A DNA stretch of 64,000 nt from Hepsetus odoe (GCA_017165825.1 CM029393.1:5187111-5251110); one strand, 5' to 3'; counted from the first letter of the stretch, positions 32,353-46,035 are shown. The notes: generated by a model from the letters alone, not told the origin. Translations and numbers: made by a program.

Positions 32353-35300
32353 TCATGAATAAAAGACCCTGGCAATTACAGAAATTACAAATAGAAAGCT
32401 GAATAATCCATGGAGGATGACAGAGGCCGTACAATGGAGGACAGCTACAGGTGCAGGATGACTGTACCTGTGAGGAGGAGGATCATCCACAAATTACCTC
32501 CCCTGTGAAAAAAAATGGTGATTTATACATTTACCATACCCATCTGTAATACCTTACTAGTAAAAACCAACATTTCAGGACTGACTCAGGTGCAACAGGC
32601 ACTTTCATTATAGAACATCTGGTGCAAACTTATGTCATTCCTGTCTGCTCATGTGTTCCCCCACTTTAAGTAAAAGATTTAGGCAGTTAGCCTCTGGGGT
32701 AAGAGATTTCGCTAACAATACATACAGGAAAAATCACTTTAGGGCCTTTAGGGCCTCATAAGATTACCTAAATCACCAGCCTCTGCTCACTTATGGCCAG
32801 AAGGAAAAGGTCCAAACCTAGAGGCCATTTATTGGCAACAGGCTACTTAAATAAATAAATAAATGCTAAATAAATAAATAAATAAAATATAATTTGCCTT
32901 AGGTGTCAGCCATAATAATCTTTATAATAATCTTTCACCAAGCAGGGCTTGAGGAGTATGAGCAACCTCACCTGTATCGGGTAAGTAGACAAATGGAATG
33001 TCTGCAAGTCACTATGCATTCTGGGTTATGCCATATGTGCTTAATTATGTGCAAAATCCATGATCCATAGCTTTCTACTGCTAAAGGACAAGCCATCATA
33101 TCAACCTGGCCATTCCAGTCTTCTGGGAGAAAGATCAGAAGATCTCTGAGGCTTCAGGGTTTACTCCAGAAGCCGGATCCCATTGACCATGACCTTATCG
33201 CGCCGGACCTAAAAGTTGTAGCCACCCAATCAGGGGGATGTCCTGTCATGGGCAGCTCCTCTGGATGGGGTTCTGTTACATGTCCAGCCTTGCCACTCTC
33301 TCCCCCTATCACCATGGCAATGTAAATGTAGCATTTCATATCCATTCATTACATCACAATTTTCATATGTAATGTTGGTGAGGATAAAATTAATGGAGGT
33401 AAAACTTATTTATCTTACTTCAGTGGATGGAATTTTTTAAAATCAGGACAAAACACTAACCCAAATGTATATACATCAGGAAATACCTTATCAGGCACTT
33501 TAAAGACACTCATTTTATGCAACAACTTTCTATGATGTTAGTCTTATATTCATTAACTTCTTCAGATGTCTGGTTACACCACTGTGATCAGTTTTGATCC
33601 AGTAATTTTTTCTAGAATTAAGCATTTTGAATGATTTTGTTTACATCACAACAATTAAACGATGTTGTTTTGAGCAACAGTTAAGGATATTGAGGTTGGT
33701 TAAAATGTTTGTTCACCAAGTTAATTTTGGAGCAAGGCTTTTCGGAACATCTGCATCTTTGTTCTTCTTCCTCCATGTTCCTCAGGATGTTTGAGTGAGG
33801 TGAAGATGTTAGGAGTGCAGAGATTAAACAGATGTGCTTCCATCTTCCACAAGTATACAGGATCTTCAAAATGCTTCTCATCAAATGAAGGAGATGAATT
33901 AAATGTTCAAAGGAATGATTAAAGCCTCTAAGATATAATTAGGAGAAAGGCTAAGCTAATTTTGTTTTAACAAATGTGCTAGTGTTTTGATAGCTGCTGC
34001 TCACAAGCAGAGCCTCAATTAAACCCTCAAGGCACATGATTATAGGTGCAAATTACTTCTGACAGGATTTTATCATAACACTACCCCTGAAGCATTAGCA
34101 CTGAAAATAAATACAGCTTGGGTGTGGAGTGATTTCTGTTTTCTGTTTTTACCAAACCAACCTCAAATGTGTTGCACTTGTATATAATTCATCAGCTTTG
34201 GTCATTACTGTGTTTGGATCAAGTTTGAGGGGATTTACGACGGGACAGAGTCCTGTGCACTTGCAGCCTTTGGACTCCAAACAGACAACCACTCTGCTTC
34301 CACCCTGCATCACTTAATGAAGTCAAAACATGTGTCACTTGAGCTGGGAAACATCAAAAACCATCAGCCTGTCACTGTGACTGCACTTGATCAAAAGCAC
34401 TTCTGTAACATTGTATTTAAATACGAGAGCGGCCACGTCCTGAATAGTAATTTGCGGCTTGGGAATGTGGAGTCTGTCGTGGGAGCCGAGAGGGTTTGGT
34501 TCTCAACATGTAAAGGCACATCACACACAGTCACGGACTGTTTGCTGTCCACCGGTGCCAAAAACTTGGAAACTGCTGATGGAAGGCAAGTGGCATGAGA
34601 AAAAGTGACAGGGTATGTGTGCCAGGGGCAAAAAGCATGGCAATTTGTTACAGAAACAAGAAAATGCTGGCGTCCCAGCCAAGCCTGATTCTGTGCAGGA
34701 GAAGCGCTACAGATTTTGGAGCAGACAAACAGAAGAAAGTTTAACCCTTAAACTGTAAAGACTATCACTGGATGCACAAATCAGTTTCACACTCTCAGCA
34801 TATCATTCATATCAGCTTTAGCTCCAGCATTTTTCAGCCTAATCTCCATTCATCACGACATCAGTTAACACTGATAATACCTGCAGATTTATAAGGCTAC
34901 AGTTGAAGGTGTCTAAGGGGTTTTTCTTATGTTGACTGACTTTAATAAATTTAACTTTAATGATTTTAGAATGCTAAAGCATCCTGGTTACTTTACCTAA
35001 TTTCTTTTTTTTATTTTACTTTAATAAGTGTTATTTACTTTTGTAAATTCTGATCATTAGCAAATTGTAGATTTGATTTCCATGTTATAGTCTGCAGACT
35101 GTTATACCTACCAAACCAATAGTTTAAAGAGTTTGTTTAATTATTTCCCTGTTCAGACACACTGAATTAAAGTCACCTGTTAAAACTGGTTTAATGAGTG
35201 CATTTGAATAAGGAACTGCCCAACCGTGCAACACTGGCCTTCCAGGACTGGACTTGGGCACCTCTGACATAGACACTGATATAGATTCTCTTTACTTAAG

Positions 35301-35700
35301 GGCTGCCTTCAAAAGGTTACATGACATCTACATAAGCAATTAATGACAACTGAAAAGACTTTTCTAAAGTTTTATTCCAAAAAGCATCCATGGTCATCAC
35401 ATTTTTAGGGATGAAACTAATGAAAGTAGTCTTTATGACAAGTGATGCTTGTCAGAATTAACCATAATATTCACAGATGAGCTTATGTCAGTTGGCCTAA
35501 AAATGTTACTACAACTTAATCCAAATAGAACAAAACAAAACCTCATCTTAAAAAATATGCTCACTTTGGCTCATTTCAAGTGTAGATTTTTAGCAGTTAA
35601 GCATATAAAGTAAGTCTGGCTTCACTGATTAACTTCATTGAATAAATTGCTTGCTTGAATGATTATAGCAATGCTAGTATTTTCAAATTTGATTTTAAAA
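32353..35700. other. Long repeat-poor noncoding stretch
   Basis: No gene is recognised. About 34200-34720 has higher GC and CpG than its surroundings and holds a 93-codon plus frame (34317-34598) with no recognised family. It looks more like a conserved noncoding element than an exon because no good splice sites bound it. About 33150-33310 holds a short minus-strand frame with no match. Confidence 0.45.
32848..32886. repeat. (AAAT)n microsatellite
   Basis: Two runs of AAAT units separated by a GCT interruption. Confidence 0.9.
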
Positions 35701-35953
35701 TCGGGGCAGTGGTGGCCTAGTGGTTAGGGTGTTGGCCTCGTGATCGGAGGATCGGGGGTTCGGACCCCTTCCCAATAGGTTGCCCTGAGGTGCCCTTGAG
35801 CAAGGTGCTGTCCCCGTCCCGCTCCTCCCTGCGATGGGCTGGCGACCTGTCCAGGGTGCGTCCCCCATCCTCGCCCTGTGTGCGCTGGATTGGACACCAG
35901 CACTCTCCCGCGACCCCGTTTGGGACAAGCGGCAGATAATGGATAATGGATGG
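35701..35953 (+). mobile_element. Chimeric SINE: family A head joined to another fish repeat tail
   Basis: The 5' half is family A: GGGGCAGTGGTGGCCTAGTG, box B GGGTTCGGACCCC, TTGCCCTGAGGTGCCC and GAGCAAGGTGCTG. After CCCGTCCCGCTCCTCCCTGC the family A middle and tail are replaced. The new part reads GATGGGCTGGCGACCTGTCC, AGGGTGCGTCCCCC, CCGCGACCCCGTTTGGGACA, AGCGGCAG and a GGATAATGGATGG end. That tail is a common fish repeat 3' end, related in layout to the tail of family B. The GC-rich body suggests it is relatively young. Confidence 0.8.
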
Positions 35954-36699
35954 ATTTTAAAATCTGAGCAAAATCTCATACATAGGTTTTTTATGGGCAG
36001 TCTTAGTGTCTTCCAAATTGAACACTAGGTTCCAGGCTTTTCAAACTGAGTATGCTTTTTATTGTTTTTATAGCAATAGCAGAAAATTTTGGACTTGACT
36101 GTCGAGATTGTTGTTGCAAAATACCCTGAAAGATTCCAGTCCAACTCCAGAAAGATCTGTCTTCCATATTATCTTGAGCCAACGGATTTAATCCTCACAA
36201 AGTACACTCTGACCCAGGCTGAAGTATTGCATCATTCTGATATGTTTATTCAACAGTTGGGACTAATCTAATTTATGTAAAATCCCAAATTCTAGTCCAT
36301 GAGCAATGCCGAGTGTCTGCATATTTCTTTGCATCTTTGGTTTGAACTAGGCTAATGAGGCTACATGTAAAGTAAACCTTGTGCAGCTGCTTATTGGAAT
36401 CATCACATACCTACCCATTTGTGAAGGAACTTCAGATACTAAATAATTTTAAGTGCAGTGGTGCTTTTAATTTTATATTAGAATAAAACTGATTTTTTTA
36501 TTTATTTCTGCATTAATATGTATTCAGATATATTAGATTTTCAAATGGTTTTAAAAATACATTTAATTGAACAAATGATTCAACCGATCCAGCATTACAT
36601 ATGTAAGTGACAAAAATATGTAAAATTCCTAAATTAGCAATGAATAATGAATGTGAAATTAACCCAGCCAATAGGAATGTACCAGCCAGTGTATTTCTT
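35954..36699. other. Unique noncoding DNA
   Basis: Nothing recognised. Confidence 0.55.
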
Positions 36700-36925
36700 T
36701 GTGCCGGTCCAAAGCCTGGATAAATGGGAGTACCCAGAGGAGAGAGAGTGGTGATTGGTGCAGATTGTAATGGGCATGTTGGTGAAGGGAACAGAGGTGG
36801 TGGGTAGGTGATGGGTAGGTATGGTGTCAAGGAGAGGAATGCTGAAGGTCAGATGGTTGTAGATTTTGTGAAAGGATGGAAACGGCTATAATTAAAACTC
36901 ATTTTAAGAAGAGGGAGGAGCACTG
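36700..36925 (+). pseudogene. RTE-clade LINE fragment: internal endonuclease segment
   Basis: Translated pieces read RVVIGADCNGHVGEGNRGGG, then RYGVKERNAEGQMVVDFVKG, then ILRRGRST. These match the second half of the apurinic-type endonuclease domain of RTE LINEs, including the IGADxNGHVG motif around a catalytic Asp/Asn. Frameshifts and a stop break it. It lies just upstream of a separate, longer copy that begins with its own 5' region, so it is a separate or duplicated fragment. The clade call is by motif recognition. Confidence 0.75.
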
Positions 36926-37020
36926 TACCAATACATACTGTATTGGTTAACAACGACTGCCACCAACAGGGAACATGTTGAAACTGGGCTACTGTTGGCC
37001 AAAGGAAAAGAAAAAGAGGA

Positions 37021-39055
37021 GGAAGGCATGTCTAGATGCAGGAGAAGAGAAGGAAGGGTAGGAGACTGGAAATGAGGGTAGGGACTTTGAATGTTGGCAG
37101 CATGACTGATAAAGGTAGAGAATTAACTGATATGATGGAGAGAAGGAAGGTATATATTTTGTGTGTGCAGGAGACAAGATGGAGGGGTAGTAAGGCCAGA
37201 TGTGTTGGAGGTGGGATCATGAATATTGTTAGCACATATACCGTGAGTGAGTTTGATGAAGTGATAGAGAGTGTAACCAGGGGAGAAGGAGTGGTGATTG
37301 GTGTAGGGTGTATAGTATGGTGTGAAGGAGAGGAATGCTGAAGGTCAAATGGTTGAAGATTTTGCTAAAAGGATGGAAATGCTGTAGTTAATACTGATTT
37401 TAAGAAGAGGGAGGAGCACAGGGTGAGGTATAAGAGTGGAAGGTGCACACAGGTAGATTATATCCTCTGCAGGAGGGTCAGTCTGAAGGAGATTGTAGAC
37501 TGCAAAGCAGTGACAGGGGAGAGTGTAGCTAAACAGCATCAAGGATCAAGTGGTGAAAGCTGAAGAAGGAGGACTGGAGTGGAATTCAGGCAGGAGTAAA
37601 CATGGGAAACACTGAAGAGCTTCTGGATTGCTTGGAAACTGCTGCAGAAGTAGTAATGCAGACAGTTAGAAAAGTACTTAGTGAGACATCTGGAGAAAAA
37701 CTGGAGGATAAAGAAACCTGGTGGTGGAACCGAGAAGTCCAGGAGTGCATACAGAAGAAGAGGGAGGCAAAGAAGAAGTGGGATAGTCAGAGAGATGAAA
37801 AAAAGTAGACAGGAGTACAAGGAGATGAACCTTGAATGAAGAAAGAAATGGCGAAGGCTGAAGAAAAGGTGCTTGGTGAATTGTATGAGGGGTTGGACAG
37901 TAATGAGGGAGAAAAGGATCTATACCGATTGGCTAGACAGAGAGACAGAGTTGGGAAAGATGTGCAGCAGGTCAGGGTGATAAAGGATGGATTCTGAAAC
38001 GTACTCACAGGTGAACAGAGATGGAAAGAGTACTTTTAGGGTCTGATGAATGAAGAAAATGAGAGAGAGAGAAGACTGGATGATGTGAGGATAGTGAACC
38101 AGCAAATAAGCAAGATGGAAGTACAGGAAGCAATGAAGAGGATGAAGAATGGAATGGCTGTTGGTCTGGATGATATACCAGTGGAAGCATGGAGGTGTTT
38201 AGCAGAGATGGCAGTTGAGTTTCTGACCAGACTGTTTATCGCAGTCTGAGAAAGTGAGAGGATGCCTGAGGAGTGGAGACGAAGTGTACTGGTACCAATT
38301 TCCAAGAATAAGGGTGATGCACAGAGCTGTAGTAAATATAGAGGGATAAAGTTGATCAGCCACACCATGAAGTGATTGTGATCTGCAGTGAGAGTAGGCA
38401 GCAGCTTGAGGAGAACCTGGAGAGATGGAGATATGTTCTAGAGAGGAGAGGAATGAAAGTGAGTGGGTCAAAGACAGAATACATGAGTGTGAATGAAAGG
38501 GAGGAAAGTGGAGTGGTTGGATGGAGGGAGTAGAGTTGACAAAGGTGGAGAAGTTTAAATACATGGGATCAACAGTTCAGAGTAACAGTGAGTGCAGAAG
38601 AGAGATGACAGGTACCAGTAAGAGTAAAAGGGAAGGTTTGCAGGACAGTAGTGAGACCAGCTATGTTGTACGGGTTGGAGATGGTGGCACTGACAAAAAG
38701 ACAGGAGGCAGAGCAGGAGGTGTCAGAATTAAAGATGCTGAGATTTTCGTTGGGAGTATTGAGGATGGACACGACTAGAAATTTATATATTAGAGGGACA
38801 GCTCAGATTACACATTTCGGAGACAAAGTTAGAGAAGCAAGGTTGCGTTGGTTTGGACATGTCCAGAGGAGAGACGAGGATTATATTGGGAGGAGGATTT
38901 TGAAGATGGAGCTGCCAGGAAAGAGGAAAAGGGCCTGCAGGTGCTTGGTTTGAAGGAGGAAGATGCAGAGGACCGCATGAAATGGAGACGGTTGATCCGC
39001 TGTGGTGACCCCTAAGCGGGAGCAGCCAAAAGACAAGGAAGAAGAAGAACAATGA
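37021..39055 (+). pseudogene. RTE-clade LINE, degenerate, RT core deleted
   Basis: The N-terminal endonuclease start reads MRVGTLNVGSMTDKGRELTD, then CVQETRWRG (37069-37200). Deletions follow to VKERNAEGQMVEDFAKRMEM near 37330. The linker continues to the RT start, MKNGMAVGLDDIPVEAWR and RMPEEWRRSVLVPISKNKGD (38130-38320). At about 38370 the element jumps from KYRGIKLISHTMK directly into VIVICSESR, removing RT blocks that include the catalytic YADD box. The C-terminal part continues with KVEKFKYMGSTVQSNSECRR, RPAMLYGLEMVALTKRQEAE, LRWFGHVQRRDEDYIGRRIL and GKRKRA. The 3' UTR ends in a GAAGAAGAAGAAC-type run. Stops and frameshifts are numerous and no function is expected. Confidence 0.9.
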
Positions 39056-39229
39056 AGGTGAATTTAGAGTCAGTGAATAATGAAGGTGAAATCATGGTCA
39101 TGCAATTTCAAGGTGTGTATTAGATCCAAGGTAATTTAAGGCCTCTCTCACCTCACATCTCACTCCGCTTTCCGGATTCATGTAAATTCTGATGATTACT
39201 GCATGAACACTGATTAACAAGGTCTGCAT

Positions 39230-39770
39230 GGCAGGGTTGCAAGCAGAAAGCTAATGTTCTCCAAAAAGCTGCCTGGATACAGTTTAATACAGTTGTTAAA
39301 GACAGCATGGAGAGGCCCAAAGACACAACTACTGGAAACACTTTTTTGAATGGATAAAACCAAAATAGAACTTTTTGATCTAAATAAGAAGGACTGTGAT
39401 CGAAGAAAGGAAAACACTGCATTCTGGCAAAAGAACCATATCCCATCTCTGAAACATGGTGGTGGTAGTATCATGCTTTGTTTTGCTGTATATAGGCAAC
39501 AACAGCTTGCCAACAATTAATAAAATATACCAGCAAATTCTAAATGAAACTCTCAGGGCATTTGTCTGTAAATGAATTCTCAAGAGAAGGTGAACCACAC
39601 ATGAAAACAAACCTAGGCACATAGATTGTTCTACCCAAGAAAGGTTCAAGATGAAGTAAACTTCAAAAAACATGTAGTAGCTTGGTCTAGACCTAAAAAG
39701 AAAATCTCTCCGAGCCAACGTTACCAGAAACATTTATGTTTCTGCAAAGACATCAATGAATAGGAGGACC
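39230..39770 (+). pseudogene. Tc1-like transposase pseudogene
   Basis: The clearest block is KIELFDLNKKDCDRRKENTA, then FWQKNHIPSLKHGGGSIM (about 39360-39470). This is the Tc1 transposase segment just after the first catalytic Asp, with the hallmark KHGGGSIM. Downstream pieces follow the same gene order: a YQQILNETL-like strip, then LKRR, and a C-terminal part near KISPSQRYQKH (39705-39735). Many stops and indels occur. The downstream catalytic DD(34)E region is not recognisable. No terminal inverted repeats were identified. Confidence 0.8.
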
Positions 39771-41158
<1,388 letters not shown>

Positions 41159-41207
41159 GCTAAGGCTTTTGGCTTTTGTAGCCCAAACAAAATAAATATA
41201 TGTGTGC

Positions 41208-41248
41208 TATATATATATAATTGTTGTGCAACAATTATATATATATAT
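41208..41248. repeat. AT-rich inverted repeat, about 19-bp arms, 2-bp spacer
   Basis: The left arm is an alternating TA run ending AATTGTTG and the right arm is CAACAATT followed by alternating AT. They are centred on TG at 41227-41228 and the arms are essentially perfect reverse complements. It is 50 bp from the (GA)n tract. Confidence 0.85.
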
Positions 41249-41506
41249 AATTCATTTTTCTCGTGGCCTGTGTACAATCCATCTTAAGATAGATGACATC
41301 ACAGCACTAAAATATAGTATAGCATGTCTGTGCAATGCGGGAAACAAGTATTCAGACACTTTTCCTTTTGTTGCACAACAGTTAAATGAATGAAAAAGCA
41401 TGCTTTCATCTGCATAAATACATAAACATTTTACATGTAGTACAAACATTTCTCTCTGTGCAAAAATACAAAGATGTGTTACATGATGTTATATAATACG
41501 TACAGT

Positions 41507-41762
41507 CCCCTCCATACATGAGAAACCTGCAACCTACCGCTTCCACAAAATTGTGTGTTTCATTTTGGGTTATAGTTTTCCAGTCTTTAACCACACTATC
41601 TTTCACGTGTTGTTCGTGCTTGTTTGTAAATAAAGTTTATTAAGCCCGCTCTAGTAGCAGCCATGTAAGCCCAAGCAATGACACTATCGCCACCATGCTT
41701 CACAGATGAGCTTTTATGTTTTGGATATGCCTCTCATGTTCCAATACTTTTGTTCACAAAAT
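41507..41762 (-). mobile_element. Tc1/mariner-type transposon relic
   Basis: The left part starts ACAGTCCCCTCCATACATGA, resembling the 'acagtcccctccataagtat' ends of fish Tc1-type elements. Further right come TAGTAGCAGCCATGTAAGCC, CACCATGCTTCACAGATGAG (reverse complement of the KHGG codon region) and AATACTTTTGTTCAC at the far end. It is heavily deleted, with no open frame. Confidence 0.65.
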
Positions 41763-44700
41763 CTTGAGTGAACGTTTCTATGCAGTTGAACAAATCTAGA
41801 TGTAAATATCAGGTAGTAATATATTTTATACTGACTGTGTGTATGCAGTTGGTAGTTTACAGTTTTATTAAACGTTGTGGTCAATCTGATTTCAGTTTTT
41901 TGCCTTCAGACATCAATGATCAGGACCAACACAGGCTTAGATTAATCCGTGTTCTGCTGCACTCTACCTAATAAAACAACATGCTATTATATACATATTA
42001 TAATATTCTGGTATATTGTGTAGCTCTAGTATGAGCAATATTATCACTTCACAGTGTGAACACATCATTCCACACAAACACTCTGGCTAATTGATCATAT
42101 TCTCTTTCCTGTTAACAGCTTTGTATCTCTTATAAATGTGTACCAATCAGATATCCAGTGCCTAAGCAACAGGCGACAGCAGCCCGCGTTTAATGTAGCT
42201 TTTTTCAAGGATCCTTTTTAAGATGCTCCCCTTTACAATTTTCAAGATGCTCCATCAGACAAATTACATTTCAAGGCTAAATTAGGAAAAACCTTAAAGG
42301 GAAAAAAATAAGTGAGTTCTATTTCCATTGGTAAACACTAAAGCTGTAATGGTTTCCTACCATGATGACTTCCAGTCCTTTGGAGAAAAACATTTTGTCT
42401 TGCCTAAAGAGCCTTTTAATAAATGGATCAGGTTCTGTAAATGAGGTATGTGAGTGTGTTGGAACTTTAAATACACTCTAAATAATTGAAGCATTATAGG
42501 TACTTTTATATTTCCTTTTAGAACTACAAATCCCAACCGAGAAGTGTTTAGGAACCATCATCTTAAGCATGTATTTTGATAGCTAAGTCATTACCACCAT
42601 CATGGCTTTGAGGGCAGTGTTCACGGCAGCAGTTTCCGCATCTGATCATGTAGTGAGCCTGTGTGTTCGCACAATCACTGCAAACAGCCCAAAAGTTAGA
42701 GCATCAGCTAGAAACCCCATCACATCTAAACATGCACCACTCTAAACAGGAGCTAATTAATGGGCCAGGGTGAAGCTTTCCTCACATTTATTACCACATA
42801 AACTAAACACTGGAGTGTATGCAAACTGGGCAGGCAAATAGGGATTTAAACGTCTGAGCACTGAGAATGACTTTGCCATTACCTACAGATGTTTTTCTCT
42901 TTTCTTTGATGAGCCAGGCTGTGTTGCTCAGAAACACATGTTGGTCTAAAGCAGTGGATGGTGCTTCTCTTCCGTTTCTGGGCTGCATGTAGCAGTGTAG
43001 TTCCTGTTTTGTCTATCCTACCTTCATAATGTCTGAATGAATGGGGTTTTTAGGGAAAACCACTTGCACTTTTCTCTAAAGAACCTACTAAAAGCTAATC
43101 CACTGCTTTCTTGGGCATTAATGGATACGTTTCCGAACTAAAAGCATACCTGGGCAAATGCTGCACTTAAATGCAAATCATTTTTAAAAGCACATTATTT
43201 AGAGTGACTCGTTTTCCAAAATCATTGCTGCCACTTCTCAGCTTCTGATGGTACCGAAGTAAAGAGGCCGTCTCGTATTTATTCTTCACTATATCCAGCT
43301 AAATACTAAAGTAGAAAATAGGCAGGTCTTGGTAAATTCAAAGGTTGTCATAATTTTGGCTCATAAGCTTAAACCTTCACTGATGTGCCGAAAGTTAAAG
43401 TGTAATTGCTAAACCTGGCCAAAACCTTTGATAAAAGCTTCCCTCTTGGTGGTTGCAAGTTCCTCTCTGCTCCATCTGGACCACTTGATTTATGTGTTTG
43501 CTATTAGGATGATCAGGATGACTATAAGGGAAAAGTATATACCCCCCCACCAAACCCCACACACAGCCCCCATAACACACATTTATCTTCTAAACTTTGC
43601 ATGGCTGTTTTTTTTCTTTTAAAGCAGGCTGTTTCCCATGAGCTTTCACATTCATATAAGGTCCCAAGGCCATGCCGGGTAATTCGCCTGTGTGCTCATC
43701 AACCCTAAAGTAATGTGTATTGGCTTACCCCCGATTTACATGATTAATTCCCATGTATCTGGGTGGAATGTGGTCCTTTGGATAGCAGCAGGGTATTCAC
43801 AGCTCTCTGGGATGTAGCAGGGCCAGTGCTGAACACTACAGACAGGCAAGACCGAGAAAGAGCGAGAAAGCACTTTATTGATAACAGGTGGTCGTGCATG
43901 CCGAGGCAGTAATGACGACCAGCTGTGAGAGCAAACTTTCGCCAAGCACCCGGTCGGCAGATCAGGAAGAAAAAAAGGAAAATTAAACTACACTTGCCAG
44001 ATCTTACCTGTAGACCTTCATTTAGGCTCTCTTCATGATGTGTTGTTATTTCATCTTTTTATATTAATGCACTAATTTAGTCATTATGTGGACCAATCAT
44101 TTCTGGAACTACCACGAGTTATTTGCTTCCTATATCCAATTCTGTCATGAGAGCGCCCGAGGTATCAATATGTTGGCCCAACATCTGTAGGCACTATAGG
44201 TCTCTTTGCTTTGAGGTCTTCACATCGTGTTTTCCCAAAACGATTCCTCTCCAGTCTCTTAAGATGATTTAGATTTTATCCAATCTATTGAGCATTTGGA
44301 GGAAAAATGTCATCATTAGATTGCAATCTCATCCCTCCTAAATAGAAGTTGTACAAGAGAACAAAAAACCTTCCTAACATCATTGTAAGCTAATGTAAAA
44401 AGATTTTATTTGTCATTTTCTACCACTTCTGTTTTTATAATGTAACATTAAAAAACAGCAGCAGCAAGGAAAATGCCACTGTAAGGTTTGCTTAGTGTGC
44501 GTGCTCTTAGTTTTACTGCTGACACATATGACCTCCAACAAAACACCTGAAAAGCTCCAAGGATTCCTTGACCATCTACAGTTTGGTTTGCATACACCAG
44601 CTACACCACTCAGGTAAATATAATCTTTATAACTTTTCCTCTTACACATCCTTCTTCTCTGTGTCACTTCAATACAGCATTTCAGTAACAATCTCATCCC

Positions 44701-45029
44701 TCACTGAAAACAATGAAACTGTTTCATGAATTATTTACGAGAAGCAAAACAAAAAGAAACTGAAACAAATGAACTTCATCTGTTTCTGATCACTATCTCC
44801 ACTGCCCAGTTCAGGACTTGGTAACTATGCCATATATGAAGAGAGAGAGTCTTATGTCCCAGATGTGACAGTTACAAAGAAGTCAGACAGAACCAGGAAC
44901 AGAGATGAACTGAATGCCTTGAGCCTCGAAAAATTAACTGATCATAAGCAGCATAGCTTGGGAAAGCATAGCGTTTCAGAATCCTATTAATGGGTTAATA
45001 ACAGCATGTCTTTATGAAAAAAGACAAAA
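41763..45029. other. Long noncoding stretch
   Basis: No gene recognised. The sequence is repeat-poor and AT-rich, with an octamer-type ATGCAAAT near 43170 and a C-run patch near 43541-43572. A 94-codon minus frame at 44413-44697 has no family match. Confidence 0.5.
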
Positions 45030-45030
45030 A

Positions 45031-45218
45031 GGCTAGTGGTTAGGGACTAGGTCCCAGGTTTAGAAGGTTTTGAGTCTGAATCCCTAACCATTAGGTTGTC
45101 CTGAGGTACTCTTGAGCAAGGTATTGTCCCTTTCAATGCCCCCCTGAATATGCACTGGATATGCCTCTTCACTGTCTGCTGTGTTTCACAATGACAAATA
45201 GTCACTTTCACTTCACCT
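45031..45218 (+). mobile_element. tRNA-derived SINE, family A, internally deleted
   Basis: It has GGCTAGTGGTTAGGGACTAG, TTAGGTTGTCCTGAGGTAC and GAGCAAGGTATTGTCCC, a shortened middle, then CACTGTCTGCTGTG and TAGTCACTTTCACTTC. The first bases of the head are missing. Confidence 0.85.
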
Positions 45219-45849
45219 CATCATGAGACATGTAGTTGTTATGCTGGTGAAATGAAAGATATAGTCATTTCAGTTTGAGATTTTCATAAATACACTGAAA
45301 TGCAACTGTGTAGTTAGGTGTGTGGTTATATAAATCAATTCATCTATCAAAACGATTTCTAAAGATTTTGATTATGATCATCTCTTTAAGGTATAAGCTG
45401 CGATGACAGTCCTGTGATTTAATTCTAGGGCTTTGCCTTTCAATGCAGTTGAGTTATGCCCTTTCTCTTGCAGAAGGCTCACAGTAGGGCAGGAGCTCCT
45501 GTCAGCAGCGTTGAGAGAGAGTCACAGGGTGCGAGACTCATCCCGCTTCACTGTCACGCTTACAAAACACACCCCTATCAACACACCAGATGCTGCTCCA
45601 ACCCTGCCATTCATGCTAATGAAATGGAGCCCTCATCGCTTACAGCACTCTCCTAGCCCTCAGGAGATGCACAAGGCCTCCCACGGGGGCCAGCAGCTCA
45701 GTTAGAAAAAACTGGGTAACCCAGCCTAACCTCCCACACACTTTAGCTCTTGTGAGGGTTTTTTTTACACAACTTTTTGGCCCTTGTGGCCAGGGACACA
45801 CAAAAACATTTGTAAGGCAAAAGAAAATCCAATGGCAATGTCATTGGTT
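45219..45849. other. Noncoding DNA with conserved-element-like block
   Basis: About 45430-45720 is mixed sequence with higher GC. A strong splice-acceptor-like string, CCCTTTCTCTTGCAG, ends at about 45474. A 90-codon plus frame (45433-45705) spans it, but no matching donor or known protein was recognised, so no exon is called. Confidence 0.4.
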
Positions 45850-46035
45850 TGCAAACCCATCTGTGCAAAACTTTGCACATTCTTATAAAACCAAGGGCAC
45901 TAAAAGGAGTCTTTTACAGCAGCAACAACCTCTACTCTTCCATGGAGGTTATATAAGTGTGCAGCTGATTACATGTGTGTGGCAAAATTCACAGAGTAGA
46001 TGGGATGTCTGGATACTTTTGGATGCATAATGTGT
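45850..46035 (+). mobile_element. MITE-like Tc1-type fragment
   Basis: ACCAAGGGCACTAAAAGGAG, CAACCTCTACTCTTCC and a right end GGATGTCTGGATACTTTTGG resemble the internally deleted fish Tc1-type MITEs seen elsewhere in the window. The left end is unclear. Confidence 0.5.

Noticed and set aside
33154..33345. Minus-strand 63-codon frame as a possible exon
   Set aside because: No flanking splice consensus convincing enough and no recognised protein family.
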